Assembly: GCA_049601915.1 (NCBI GenBank)
Contig: JBMYRB010000002.1
Coordinates: 558,001-622,000, forward strand
Length of the DNA stretch: 64,000 nucleotides
Source: UBA8079 sp049601915
Lineage (GTDB): Bacteria > Pseudomonadota > Alphaproteobacteria > UBA6615
Direction of reading: 5' to 3'
The notes beneath the pieces were generated by a model that saw nothing but the letters and a program-made list of their open reading frames with translations, had not been told where the DNA came from and did not search any database. This document shows positions 44,081-51,479 of the stretch, piece by piece. A program made the translations under genes and the position numbers. Position 1 is the first letter of the stretch; every line of letters starts with the position of its first letter.

Positions 44081-45226
44081 ATGGCACGTCTTAGCGGCAC
44101 CACCTCGACCAAACTCACATTCCGCGAGAAGCTCCTGCATCTGAACTGGGAGTTCGTGCTGCTGATCGTGCTGACGGCGTCGATCGGGTTCGCGATGTTG
44201 TTTTCTGCCGCGAATGGTGACTTCGAACCTTGGGCGTCGCGCCAGCTCATGCGTTTCGGCGTGGGCATCCTGCTGATGATCGCGGTCGCGATGACCGATA
44301 TCCGCATCTGGTTGCGCGCCGCCTTTCCGATCTATGCGCTCTGTCTGGCGCTGCTCGCGGCAGTGGAACTCATGGGCTCGATCGGGATGGGCGCGCAGCG
44401 CTGGCTCGATCTGGGTCTTTTCCAGCTGCAGCCTTCTGAAGTCATGAAGATCGCGGTGGTACTGGCGTTGGCGCGCTATTTCCACGGCCTGGACGCCGAG
44501 GATGCGGGCCGGCTGACAAACCTTGCCATTCCGATTGTACTGGTAGCCGCGCCGATGGCGCTGGTGTTACGGCAGCCCGATCTGGGGACGGCCGGTGTGG
44601 TGGCGATGGTCGGGGCCGCGATGTTCTGGCTCGGTGGGGCCCGCTTGTGGCAGTTCGCCACCGTCGCGGCGGCGGCAGCAGCAGCGGTGCCGATCGGCTG
44701 GCAGTTCCTGCACAGCTATCAAAAGCAACGCATATTTACTTTTCTCAACCCGGAAACCGATCCGCTCGGTGCTGGCTATCACATCCTCCAGTCGAAGATT
44801 GCGCTCGGTTCGGGCGGCCTGTTCGGCAAGGGATTCCTGGCCGGCACCCAGAGCCATCTGAACTTCCTGCCGGAGAAACAAACCGACTTCATCTTCACGG
44901 TGTTGGCCGAGGAGTTCGGCCTCGTTGGCGGGACGGGGTTGATCGCGCTCTACGGGCTGCTGATCGCCTATGGCATCTATATCGCGTTCCGCGCCCGTAG
45001 CCATTTTGCATGCCTCCTAGCGATGGGCCTGACGGTGAACTTCTTCCTCTATGTCTTCATCAATATTGCTATGGTAATGGGCATCCTGCCCGTCGTCGGC
45101 GTGCCCCTGCCGCTAATTTCCTATGGCGGTACGGCGATGTTGACGGTGTTGATCGGCTTCGGCCTGATCATGAGCTGCTGGCTGCACCGGGATACCTACA
45201 TCAACAAACGCGGGGGCACGGCCTAG
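44081..45226 (+). CDS. mrdB: Peptidoglycan glycosyltransferase RodA (SEDS family)
   Basis: RodA polymerises lipid II into glycan strands and works with PBP2. The 381-residue product has about ten membrane segments and SEDS signatures: GAQRWLDLGLFQLQPSEVMK, VLRQPDLGTAGVVAMVGAAM, TDPLGAGYHILQSKIALGSG, LFGKGFLAGTQSHLNFLPEK, TDFIFTVLAEEFGLVGG (catalytic Asp of RodA/FtsW lies in the WLDLG region) and VGVPLPLISYGGTAML. I use the ATG at 44081, 2 bases after the mrdA stop; a TTG at 44075 is an alternative. Last gene of the operon. Confidence 0.95.
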   Translation: MARLSGTTSTKLTFREKLLHLNWEFVLLIVLTASIGFAMLFSAANGDFEPWASRQLMRFGVGILLMIAVAMTDIRIWLRAAFPIYALCLALLAAVELMGSIGMGAQRWLDLGLFQLQPSEVMKIAVVLALARYFHGLDAEDAGRLTNLAIPIVLVAAPMALVLRQPDLGTAGVVAMVGAAMFWLGGARLWQFATVAAAAAAAVPIGWQFLHSYQKQRIFTFLNPETDPLGAGYHILQSKIALGSGGLFGKGFLAGTQSHLNFLPEKQTDFIFTVLAEEFGLVGGTGLIALYGLLIAYGIYIAFRARSHFACLLAMGLTVNFFLYVFINIAMVMGILPVVGVPLPLISYGGTAMLTVLIGFGLIMSCWLHRDTYINKRGGTA

Positions 45227-45304
45227 TCCTCTGGTTTTCGCGCGCCCGCGTATCGACAACCGGGGTCACGGGTGTTATATCCGCCGCCGCTTCAGGTGCA
45301 CGGT

Positions 45305-45377
<73 letters not shown>

Positions 45378-45388
45378 CCAATAATTTC

Positions 45389-45418
45389 AATGCCTTAGCG
45401 GATTTCCGCTAAGGCATT
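45389..45418 (+). terminator. Intrinsic terminator of the tRNA-Lys gene
   Basis: AATGCCTTAGCGG and CCGCTAAGGCATT form a perfect 13-bp stem around ATTT, followed by the pyrimidine stretch TCTTTCTCT. It starts 9 bases after the encoded CCA. Confidence 0.85.
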
Positions 45419-45422
45419 TCTT

Positions 45423-45713
45423 TCTCTGGTAGCCACCAGAACGAAACTCAATCAGTGTTTTGCCGGCGGTATCTTGGCCAACGTCCTCAACGCACCGAAG
45501 GACAAGGCCTTGACCGAGTTTGCCTGTCGAATAACTACAGAGATTGCTGAGTAGAACCTTATGAAAGGAATTCTCACACTCATCGACCTACTGGAGCTGA
45601 AGCGGTATCGCAAGGCAGCAGAGCAAGAGAATAAGGGCGTGCAGGGCAATCTCGGTTATATGCACGAAAAAGGGCAGGGCGTAACGAAAGACTATCAAGA
45701 GGCAGTAAAGACG
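45423..45713 (+). pseudogene. Gene remnants behind the tRNA, including a Sel1-repeat fragment
   Basis: Two pieces of former coding sequence. First, a frame with no start reads CFAGGILANVLNAPKDKALT and then EFACRITTEIAE before TAG at 45552; it looks like an orphan C-terminus that I cannot assign. Six bases later the ATG at 45561 opens MKGILTLIDLLELKRYRKAA, then EQENKGVQGNLGYMHEKGQG and VTKDYQEAVKT, which is one Sel1-like repeat (pattern AEQGxxxxQxNLGxMYxxGxGVxxDYxxAxxW). The repeat stops where the opposite-strand dioxygenase gene ends at 45714. Probably debris from insertion or deletion at the tRNA gene. Confidence 0.6.
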
Positions 45714-46571
45714 CTAGAACGGTTTATCGCCCTTAATGACGACCCGGTGCATCAGCCGGTGGTCGGTGTAGTCGAACAGAGCGTAGTGCAACGACAGCCG
45801 GTTGTCCCAGACGGCCAGGTCATTGCTCTGCCACTTGTGGCGATACTGGAACTCCGGTGTCCTGAGATAGTCGAACAGGTAGCGCAGCAGGAAATCGCTC
45901 TCGCGCCGGTCCAAGTCCTTGATGAAGGTCGTCATGGACTCGTTGACGAACAGGCCCTTCTTCCCCGTGACCGGATGGGTGCGTATGACGGGGTGCAGCG
46001 CGGGCGTATAAGTGGCCTTCCGGTTGCGTAGATGTTCCTGGTGGGCCTTGTTCCAGAGATCCGGGCGCACATGCTCGTCATAGGCCTTGAAACGGTCGTG
46101 ATAGGCCCACAGCCCGTCCAGATGCACACGCATCCGGTCCGACAGCGCCTCGTAGGCCGCGATCATGTTGACCCAGACCGTGTCGCCGCCGCGCGGCGGG
46201 ATGTCCCGGGCGTAGAGCGATGTTCCCATGCTCGGGACCTCCATCCCGGCGAAGTCCGTGTGCCAGAGGTCGAGCGTCTCGTGGGGCGGGTTCGACGCGT
46301 CATACTCCAGGATGTCGATCTCAGGATTGTCTTCGCTCTTCTCGAAGCCGGACACGGCCGACGGCTGCAGCTCACCGAACCGCCGGGTGAAGGCGACATG
46401 CTGATAGGGGGTCATGTTCTGGTCGCGAAAGACGATCACCGTGCGGTCGAGGAGCGCCTGGTGAATCTCATCGAACTCCCGATTGGTCAGTTCTCGCCCG
46501 AGATCGATTCCCTCGATGATCGCGCCGCAGGCCGGCGACATCTCATGCAGTTCGAAACTTTCGTGGGTCAT
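45714..46571 (-). CDS. TauD/TfdA-family Fe(II)/2-oxoglutarate dioxygenase
   Basis: Enzymes of this family hydroxylate small organic acids such as taurine or phenoxyacetates using iron, O2 and 2-oxoglutarate. I start at the ATG at 46571 (285 residues; AGAGGGGG precedes it). Motifs: GAIIEGIDLGRELTNREFDE, VIVFRDQNMTPYQHVAFTRR, the metal pair in LDLWHTDFAGMEVP, and the distal His and Arg region ending DHRLMHRVVIKGDKPF. The substrate cannot be told: neighbours (transporter, deaminase) do not point to sulfonates. Its upstream open frame belongs to a DUF2189 remnant, not to this gene. Confidence 0.9.
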   Translation of the reverse strand: MTHESFELHEMSPACGAIIEGIDLGRELTNREFDEIHQALLDRTVIVFRDQNMTPYQHVAFTRRFGELQPSAVSGFEKSEDNPEIDILEYDASNPPHETLDLWHTDFAGMEVPSMGTSLYARDIPPRGGDTVWVNMIAAYEALSDRMRVHLDGLWAYHDRFKAYDEHVRPDLWNKAHQEHLRNRKATYTPALHPVIRTHPVTGKKGLFVNESMTTFIKDLDRRESDFLLRYLFDYLRTPEFQYRHKWQSNDLAVWDNRLSLHYALFDYTDHRLMHRVVIKGDKPF

Positions 46572-46667
46572 CGATTTCCCCCTCTTTTCTGGTTTTCTCG
46601 GGTTCAACATGATCCTCGCCGATCGAACACGCACCCGCAAGCGCGAACGTGAACCGTGACGAACACG

Positions 46668-47045
46668 CGCAATAAACAGCGAAAATCCGGTGACGATTGC
46701 CATCCAGCCGAGGTCGCGACCGAACATCGATTTGATGATGCCGAGAACGATCCGCTAGGACGGCGGTTCGGATTTCTCCAGTTGGCGGCTGATGATATAG
46801 AAGCCGCTGGCGATGAACGGTGCGATCAACGCAAACCTAGCCGCCAGCGAATAAACCAGGATTGTTAGATCCAACTTGATCAGCATCAGGACGAGTAGCC
46901 AGCCGCCGAGCGTATAGATTCCGCTAAAGGACAGGCCTTAGGCCGGTGCGGCCTTGAAGTCTCACAATCCTTGGCCGAGCACATTGAGTAAGTCGTCGAT
47001 GGTCACCGTCTGTGGCTCGCACCGGCCCTTTTGACTGTCGTTCAT
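46668..47045 (-). pseudogene. DUF2189-family remnant with three in-frame stops
   Basis: Read from the ATG at 47045 without any frame change, the minus strand gives QTVTIDDLLNVLGQGL, stop, DFKAAPA, stop, GLSFSGIYTLGGWLLVLMLI, DLTILVYSLAARFALIAPFI, ASGFYIISRQLEKSEPPS, stop, RIVLGIIKSMFGRDLGWMAI, VTGFSLFIA. This is the DUF2189 membrane-protein pattern (DFRAAPLFGLFFGGIY, GFALIGPFVAxGLYEVSRRLE, RELGWMAL). The stops are TGA (46962), TAA (46938) and TAG (46755); the TAG occupies a position where the family has Trp. The C-terminus is missing, replaced by the dioxygenase gene. Confidence 0.75.
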
Positions 47046-47141
47046 CGCGAAGTTCCCCATTTCGGCACAAGACTACTAGGTTCGCCCCGCGTAGCTTTGA
47101 TCTAACGCAAAGGGAGAAGGGATAGAGGTCGAAGCAGTCCG

Positions 47142-48317
47142 ATGAAAACGTCACTTGTCAGTTCCGCCCTCGTGGGCATTTTGGTCGGCTTCGGCAGCAG
47201 TATCACGATTGTGATCGCCGGTGCGCAGGCGGTGGGCGCAAACCCCGCACAACTCGCATCCTGGGTGTCCGCGATCTGCCTCGGCACGGGCGTGGCCAGC
47301 ATCGTGCTCTCGTTAGGTCATCGCCTGCCGATGATTACGGCATGGTCGACACCCGGCGCGGCGCTGATTGCCGGGACGGCGGCGGCTGGTGTGCCGAGCT
47401 ACTCCATGGAAGCGGCGGTCGGCGCGTTTCTGCTGACGTCGCTTCTGGTGTTGCTGAGCGCCAAGGGGCGGCCGCTCGCGGCCCTGATCGCGCGGATTCC
47501 GTCGGCGATTGCGTCTGCCATGCTTGCGGGTGTCCTGATCGGGTTTTCCGTTGCTGTGTTCGACGCGGCGACTATGGACCCGGTGCTCGTTTTGCCGCTG
47601 GTGGGCGTGTTTCTGGTGGTGCGCCTGTTCAGTCCGACCTGGGCTGTGATCGCTGTGCTTGTAGCAGGCGTTGCCTGGGCGGTTGTTCTCGGCAAGACCG
47701 AACCCTATGAAGCGAGCGGATCGCTGGCGGCCTTTGCAATGATCGTCCCGGTGTTCGAACCGGGGGCGATTCTCGGTCTCGGGGTGCCGCTGTACCTGGT
47801 CTCGATGGCCTCTCAGAACCTTCCGGGATTCGCCGTATTGCGCGCGTCCGGCTACGCGCCACCGACCCGGTCTGCGCTCGCTGTCACCGGGCTCATGTCT
47901 CTACTGACGGCGCCCTTGTGCGCACATACGACCACCATGTCCTCCATAACAGCGTCATTGTGTACCGGTCCGGACACCCATCTGGATCCGGCAAGACGCT
48001 GGATTGCCGGTGTGTTCTACGGGGCTGGGTTTCTGGTCATGGCGGTTGTCGGAGTCGCGGTGGTGGCCGGCTTTGCCACCTTGCCGCCGGGCGTGATCGT
48101 CACGGTGGCCGGCCTGGCGCTGCTCGGCCCGTTGATGAACGCACTCGGCGCTGCCCTGACGCCGGAACCGACGCGTTTCGTAGCGGTTCTCACGATTACG
48201 GCGACGGCGTCGGGACTGTCTATCTTCGGGATCGGGTCGGCGTTCTGGTGGCTGGTGCTCGGCCTCGTCGTGGTCGGGCTCGACGAGCTGATACGGCGGC
48301 GGACAGACTTAGAATAA
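47142..48317 (+). CDS. BenE-family transporter (benzoate/H+ symporter type)
   Basis: The 391-residue protein is almost entirely hydrophobic with about 11-12 membrane segments. Family features include the N-terminal ALVGILVGFGSSITIVIAGA, ITAWSTPGAALIAGTAAAGV, the IPSAIASAMLAGVLIGFSVA segment, LPGFAVLRASGYAPPTRSAL and TAPLCAHTTTMSSITASLCT. BenE members import benzoate with protons in some bacteria, but most are uncharacterised, so the substrate is open. AAAGGGAGAAGGG lies about 25 bases upstream of the ATG. Convergent with the deaminase gene. Confidence 0.9.
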   Translation: MKTSLVSSALVGILVGFGSSITIVIAGAQAVGANPAQLASWVSAICLGTGVASIVLSLGHRLPMITAWSTPGAALIAGTAAAGVPSYSMEAAVGAFLLTSLLVLLSAKGRPLAALIARIPSAIASAMLAGVLIGFSVAVFDAATMDPVLVLPLVGVFLVVRLFSPTWAVIAVLVAGVAWAVVLGKTEPYEASGSLAAFAMIVPVFEPGAILGLGVPLYLVSMASQNLPGFAVLRASGYAPPTRSALAVTGLMSLLTAPLCAHTTTMSSITASLCTGPDTHLDPARRWIAGVFYGAGFLVMAVVGVAVVAGFATLPPGVIVTVAGLALLGPLMNALGAALTPEPTRFVAVLTITATASGLSIFGIGSAFWWLVLGLVVVGLDELIRRRTDLE

Positions 48318-48329
48318 GTTGCGCAGGCG

Positions 48330-48929
48330 TCAACTCAGCGGAATGTCGTTGTCCGACTTGGTGGCCTGATATGTCTCGGACATCTCGTCATAGGCCGTGT
48401 GTATGGCCGCGATCTGGGCCGCGCGCGCGGCGGCCTTATCGCCGCCGATCTCGTCCGACAAATTGCTCAGGCTCTGACATGTCCAGAACGCGTTCTGGCG
48501 GGCGTAGTTGCCGTCCTCGATCTTGAACACTTCCTGCAGGATCTTCAGGTCGTGGGGGATGTTGAACGCGTCGCGCGTGTCTTCGTAGCTGAAGAGATAA
48601 TAGAAATTGTCGAACCCCACCCAGGTGATGGCTGACAGGCACAGCGAGCAGGGCTCGTGGGTGGAGATGAACACGCAGTCTTGTGTGCTCGGGCGTTCAC
48701 CTGCCGGCAGCTTGTAGAACGCGTTGAGGGTCGAGATTTCGCCATGGTTGAGCGGGTTTTCGGTCTCGGCGTTAGTGGCGGCGATGACCAGAGACAGGTC
48801 GGACTTTCGCAATATCGCGGCCCCGAACAGTTTGTTGCCAGAGGCCACGCCAGCGCGGGTGAGGGGCACAATATCGTCCTCGATCACATCGAGCAGCCGC
48901 GCGCAGAATTCGGGTGTGGTGTTGGACAT
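48330..48929 (-). CDS. Cytidine/nucleoside deaminase-like zinc hydrolase
   Basis: The 199-residue protein carries the deaminase zinc motifs HGEIST (HxE) and STHEPCSLCLSAI (PCxxC), with the N-terminal LFGAAILRKSDLSLVIAATN strand pattern of the superfamily. It lacks features that would single out tRNA adenosine, guanine or cytosine deaminase; the long C-terminal helical part (after about 120) is characteristic of an alphaproteobacterial subgroup often labelled nucleoside deaminase. I start at the second of two adjacent ATGs (48929). The NTF2-like gene is just upstream on the same strand (6-base gap). Confidence 0.85.
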   Translation of the reverse strand: MSNTTPEFCARLLDVIEDDIVPLTRAGVASGNKLFGAAILRKSDLSLVIAATNAETENPLNHGEISTLNAFYKLPAGERPSTQDCVFISTHEPCSLCLSAITWVGFDNFYYLFSYEDTRDAFNIPHDLKILQEVFKIEDGNYARQNAFWTCQSLSNLSDEIGGDKAAARAAQIAAIHTAYDEMSETYQATKSDNDIPLS

Positions 48930-48935
48930 CAATTC

Positions 48936-49367
48936 TTACTCCGCGCGTGCGAAGTTGGCGTGGGATGAAATCTTCCACGCGCCGTCAATTTTGCGGAATG
49001 ATGTCAGGCGCGGCGCGCGGCGGGTGGTCGTCTTGCCGTCGATCTGCAGGATGTACCGCACCACCATGACATCGCCGCCGGTCGTGACGACAAGGTCGTC
49101 GAGGAAATAGTTCTGCTGTGCATTCACGGTGCCCGCACCCCGGTTGATATAGCCGTCCCGATCATAACCAACGCTGGTTGAGCGCATGATCTGGTATGCG
49201 GACGCGAGCAGCGGCGCGACAGCGTCCGGTCCAGCGATCACGCCGTCGATGAATCCGGTTAGAAGCGAGCGTGCCGTGTCGATTTTGTCATCGGCAGCTG
49301 CGGGCGTTGTCAGAAGTCCGACTGCAAACACGGCTGCGACGAAGAAACGGGGCAGGAGGTTGATCAT
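48936..49367 (-). CDS. Secreted SnoaL/NTF2-like protein
   Basis: Starting at the ATG at 49367 gives 143 residues with a clear signal peptide (MINLLPRFFVAAVFAVGLLT, cleavage probably after TPAAA). The mature part has the small alpha+beta cone layout of NTF2-like proteins: a helix region (KIDTARSLLTGFIDGVIAGP), a Tyr/Asn-rich middle and paired strands ending in RAPRLTSFRKIDGAWKISSH. The final WKISSHANFA pattern is typical of SnoaL/DUF4440-type proteins. Function unknown; likely periplasmic. Likely co-transcribed with the deaminase. Confidence 0.72.
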   Translation of the reverse strand: MINLLPRFFVAAVFAVGLLTTPAAADDKIDTARSLLTGFIDGVIAGPDAVAPLLASAYQIMRSTSVGYDRDGYINRGAGTVNAQQNYFLDDLVVTTGGDVMVVRYILQIDGKTTTRRAPRLTSFRKIDGAWKISSHANFARAE

Positions 49368-49529
49368 GGCTGACGACTCGAGTTGGAATTGGTGCATCGG
49401 CATTCGCCCAGTTTGAGGCGCGTGCGCATGACGAATCTTATCAATATCGTTTCGCGCCGTCGCGGTATGAGCGTAGTCAATTCGTTTGATGGCGATAAGC
49501 CCGTCGTGCCGTCCGCTTAATGTTTTCGC

Positions 49530-49790
49530 CTAGAACAAACCCTTGGTCATGCCGCCATCGACCGCCAGGACCGTGCCGTTGACGTTGCCCAAGGCGTCCG
49601 AGGCGAGGAATGTCACCACGCGGGCCACCTCATCCAGCTCGCCCGCACCCTCGTCGGTTATGTCGATAGCCAGCAGGCCGACCTCAACCCCATTCGCGCC
49701 CTCCGCGGCGAGTGCCATGGCCGAGGCGGCACCAAGTCCCTTGTTGCCGCCCGATGTGATTGCGTTCTTACCTTTGAGATTGAGATCCAT
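49530..49790 (-). pseudogene. Short-chain dehydrogenase with a large internal deletion
   Basis: The frame begins as an SDR (MDLNLKGKNAITSGGNKGLG, AASAMALAAEGAN: the NAD-binding Gly motif) and, after a few residues, continues as the SDR C-terminus (EVARVVTFLASDALGNVNGT, VLAVDGGMTKGLF). About 160 residues of a normal 250-residue enzyme, including the Ser-Tyr-Lys active site, are missing, without loss of frame. It cannot be an active dehydrogenase. The open frame extends to 49871 but the family start is at 49790. Confidence 0.85.
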
Positions 49791-49940
49791 CGTCGCCTGC
49801 CTAGTGTTGATTTGTTGTGCGAGGGTGATAGCACTTTGGCAGTGGCGATTGTGAGCGGCCGGGCAGAACAAGCGTTTTGACCGTGCATGCGGAATGATCG
49901 GACTTTATCTGCGGGGGGTCTCCAGCTTACGATTGGGATC

Positions 49941-50744
49941 ATGATCCGCTTCGCGCCGAATTTTTATCATCTGTTCCTAGAGCTGCCGATCCGCAATCGG
50001 TTCTCCGCTGCGGCCAAGATCGGCTGCACGGCCATCGAATGGCATTTCCCTTATGAGCTGCCCAAGGACGAGCTCAAGGCGTTGCTCGACGATAACGGCC
50101 TGGAATTCATGTACTGCGTGGTCCCGGCAGACTGGGATGCGGGCGTGCGCGGGTTGGGTGCCCAGCCTGGGAAACAGGACGAGTTCCGGCGCGCGGCCGA
50201 CCAGGCGCTGGAATATATCCAGCATTGCGATTTCTACTCGATCAACGTCGGGGCGGGGCCGATACCGGCCGGAGATTCCCGCGAACGCTGCGTCGAGACC
50301 TATATCGAGAACCTCGACTACATCGCCGCCGCGTCGGGCGACCATCGTTGCAAGTTTCTGCTGGAGCCGGTGACCGCACGGCGCATCCCGGACTGGGCAA
50401 TGCAGACCATGGCCCAGGCGCGCGACATCGTGACGGCGGTCGGTCGCGACAATGTCGGGCTCGTCTACGACACCTATCATATGCGCTATGAGGAAACCGG
50501 GACCCTTTCCGACATCATGGACGAATACTGGTCGCTGATTGGTTATGTCCAGATCGGCAACCCGCCCGACCGGCACGAACCCGGTGTGGGCGAGCTCGAC
50601 CTCTTGTGGCTGGCGCAACGGGCGATCGACAAGGGCTATAAAGAGGCCATCGGCATGGAGCTCGATCCATCAATGGACACATGGTCGAGCCTTCTGTGGA
50701 TGAACGCGCTGGGGTATACGGTCGACCCTGAAAACCGGCTGTAG
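49941..50744 (+). CDS. Hydroxypyruvate isomerase-family TIM-barrel protein
   Basis: Hydroxypyruvate isomerases interconvert hydroxypyruvate and tartronate semialdehyde; the family (AP_endonuc_2 fold) also contains other sugar isomerases. The 267-residue product, started at the ATG at 49941, shows MIRFAPNFYHLFLELPIRNR, AAKIGCTAIEWHFPYELP, INVGAGPIPAGDSRERCVET, FLLEPVTARRIPDW, VGLVYDTYHMRYEETG, YVQIGNPPDRHEPGVGELD and AIGMELDPS; the Glu, Asp, His and Glu in these blocks fit the metal site. No glyoxylate-pathway gene is adjacent, so the exact substrate is uncertain. Divergent from the SDR remnant. Confidence 0.85.
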   Translation: MIRFAPNFYHLFLELPIRNRFSAAAKIGCTAIEWHFPYELPKDELKALLDDNGLEFMYCVVPADWDAGVRGLGAQPGKQDEFRRAADQALEYIQHCDFYSINVGAGPIPAGDSRERCVETYIENLDYIAAASGDHRCKFLLEPVTARRIPDWAMQTMAQARDIVTAVGRDNVGLVYDTYHMRYEETGTLSDIMDEYWSLIGYVQIGNPPDRHEPGVGELDLLWLAQRAIDKGYKEAIGMELDPSMDTWSSLLWMNALGYTVDPENRL

Positions 50745-50763
50745 ACTGATACTCGGAGCAAAA

Positions 50764-51390
50764 GACATTACCATCACAAAGCCCCTTCATGCCATTGCCG
50801 TTGCAATGTTCGCATGAGCTCTTCTGGCCGGGCCTTTGAGTGCTGCGGATCTGCCGAACCCGTCCGATACGGTCGTGCTGACCACCGGTGGCGCGGTGAC
50901 CAAGCCCAACCTCGGCGCACCGGAACACTTCGCCGCCTCGTTTCTCAAGATCCAGGAGTATGACTATGCGAAGGCCGCGGCGTTCGACGTGCCGATACTG
51001 GAGGGGCTCGGCATGGTGAAGGCGACGATCAATGCCGCAACCTAGCCGCGCGCCATCACCTTGGAAGGACTGCGCCTTGTCGATGTCCTGATGGCTGCAG
51101 GATGGAATGGATCGAAGATCACGATGGTCGCCCTGGATGGCTTTGCGGTCGAGGTATCGGCCGCCGAAATTGCAGCCCATGAATGGATCGTGGCCATCAA
51201 GGCTGACGGGACGTATTGGCCCATCGGCGGATGTGGACCCGTCTGAATTGCCTATCTGGTGCCGGGCGGACAGGGGACGGAAGAAGACGATACCCGCTGG
51301 CCATGGGCTATTTATTACATCGACGCCGAATAAGGGCTCTGCACCGCGCGCATTGCACATATTCGCTGGAAACTGCCCCTTTCACTAAAA
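50764..51390 (+). pseudogene. Molybdopterin-binding oxidoreductase remnant with four in-frame stops
   Basis: One reading frame, never shifted, gives KPLHAIAVAMFA, stop (50815), ALLAGPLSAADLPNPSDTVV, LTTGGAVTKPN, AAFDVPILEGLGMVKATINA, stop (51043), RAITLEGLRLVDVLMAAGWN, MVALDGFAVEVSAAEIAAHE, YWPIGGCGPV, stop (51244), IAYLVPGG, WAIYYIDAE, stop (51331) and a short tail. This matches periplasmic oxidoreductases of the sulfite-oxidase/molybdopterin-binding fold that start with a signal peptide and carry FEGxxLRDVL and GPLWIIYP. The TGA after GCGPV sits where Trp is expected. No start codon is evident. Confidence 0.75.
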
Positions 51391-51408
51391 GACCCAGTTC
51401 CCCTATTG

Positions 51409-51414
51409 TATAAT
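51409..51414 (+). promoter_or_regulatory. Possible -10 box of the hydrolase array
   Basis: A perfect TATAAT about 66 bases before the first hydrolase gene, in an AT-rich stretch. No convincing -35 hexamer at 16-18 bases upstream (TAAAAG is at 17), so it is a candidate only. Confidence 0.35.
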
Positions 51415-51479
51415 AAAAGATAACCGAGCCCGGCGGGTGCAACGCTCCTGGGTGAATAATTGGATTTGGGAGAGCGTCG

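Noticed and set aside
45714..46727. Longer start of the TauD-type dioxygenase at 46727
   Set aside because: The extra 52 residues are the tail of the DUF2189 remnant in the same frame; the ATG at 46571 has a strong ribosome site and the family N-terminus.
46668..51390. Stop-codon reassignment or selenocysteine as explanation for in-frame stops in the two remnants
   Set aside because: All three stop codons are involved, the same codons end the intact genes around them, and both remnants also lack ends or starts.
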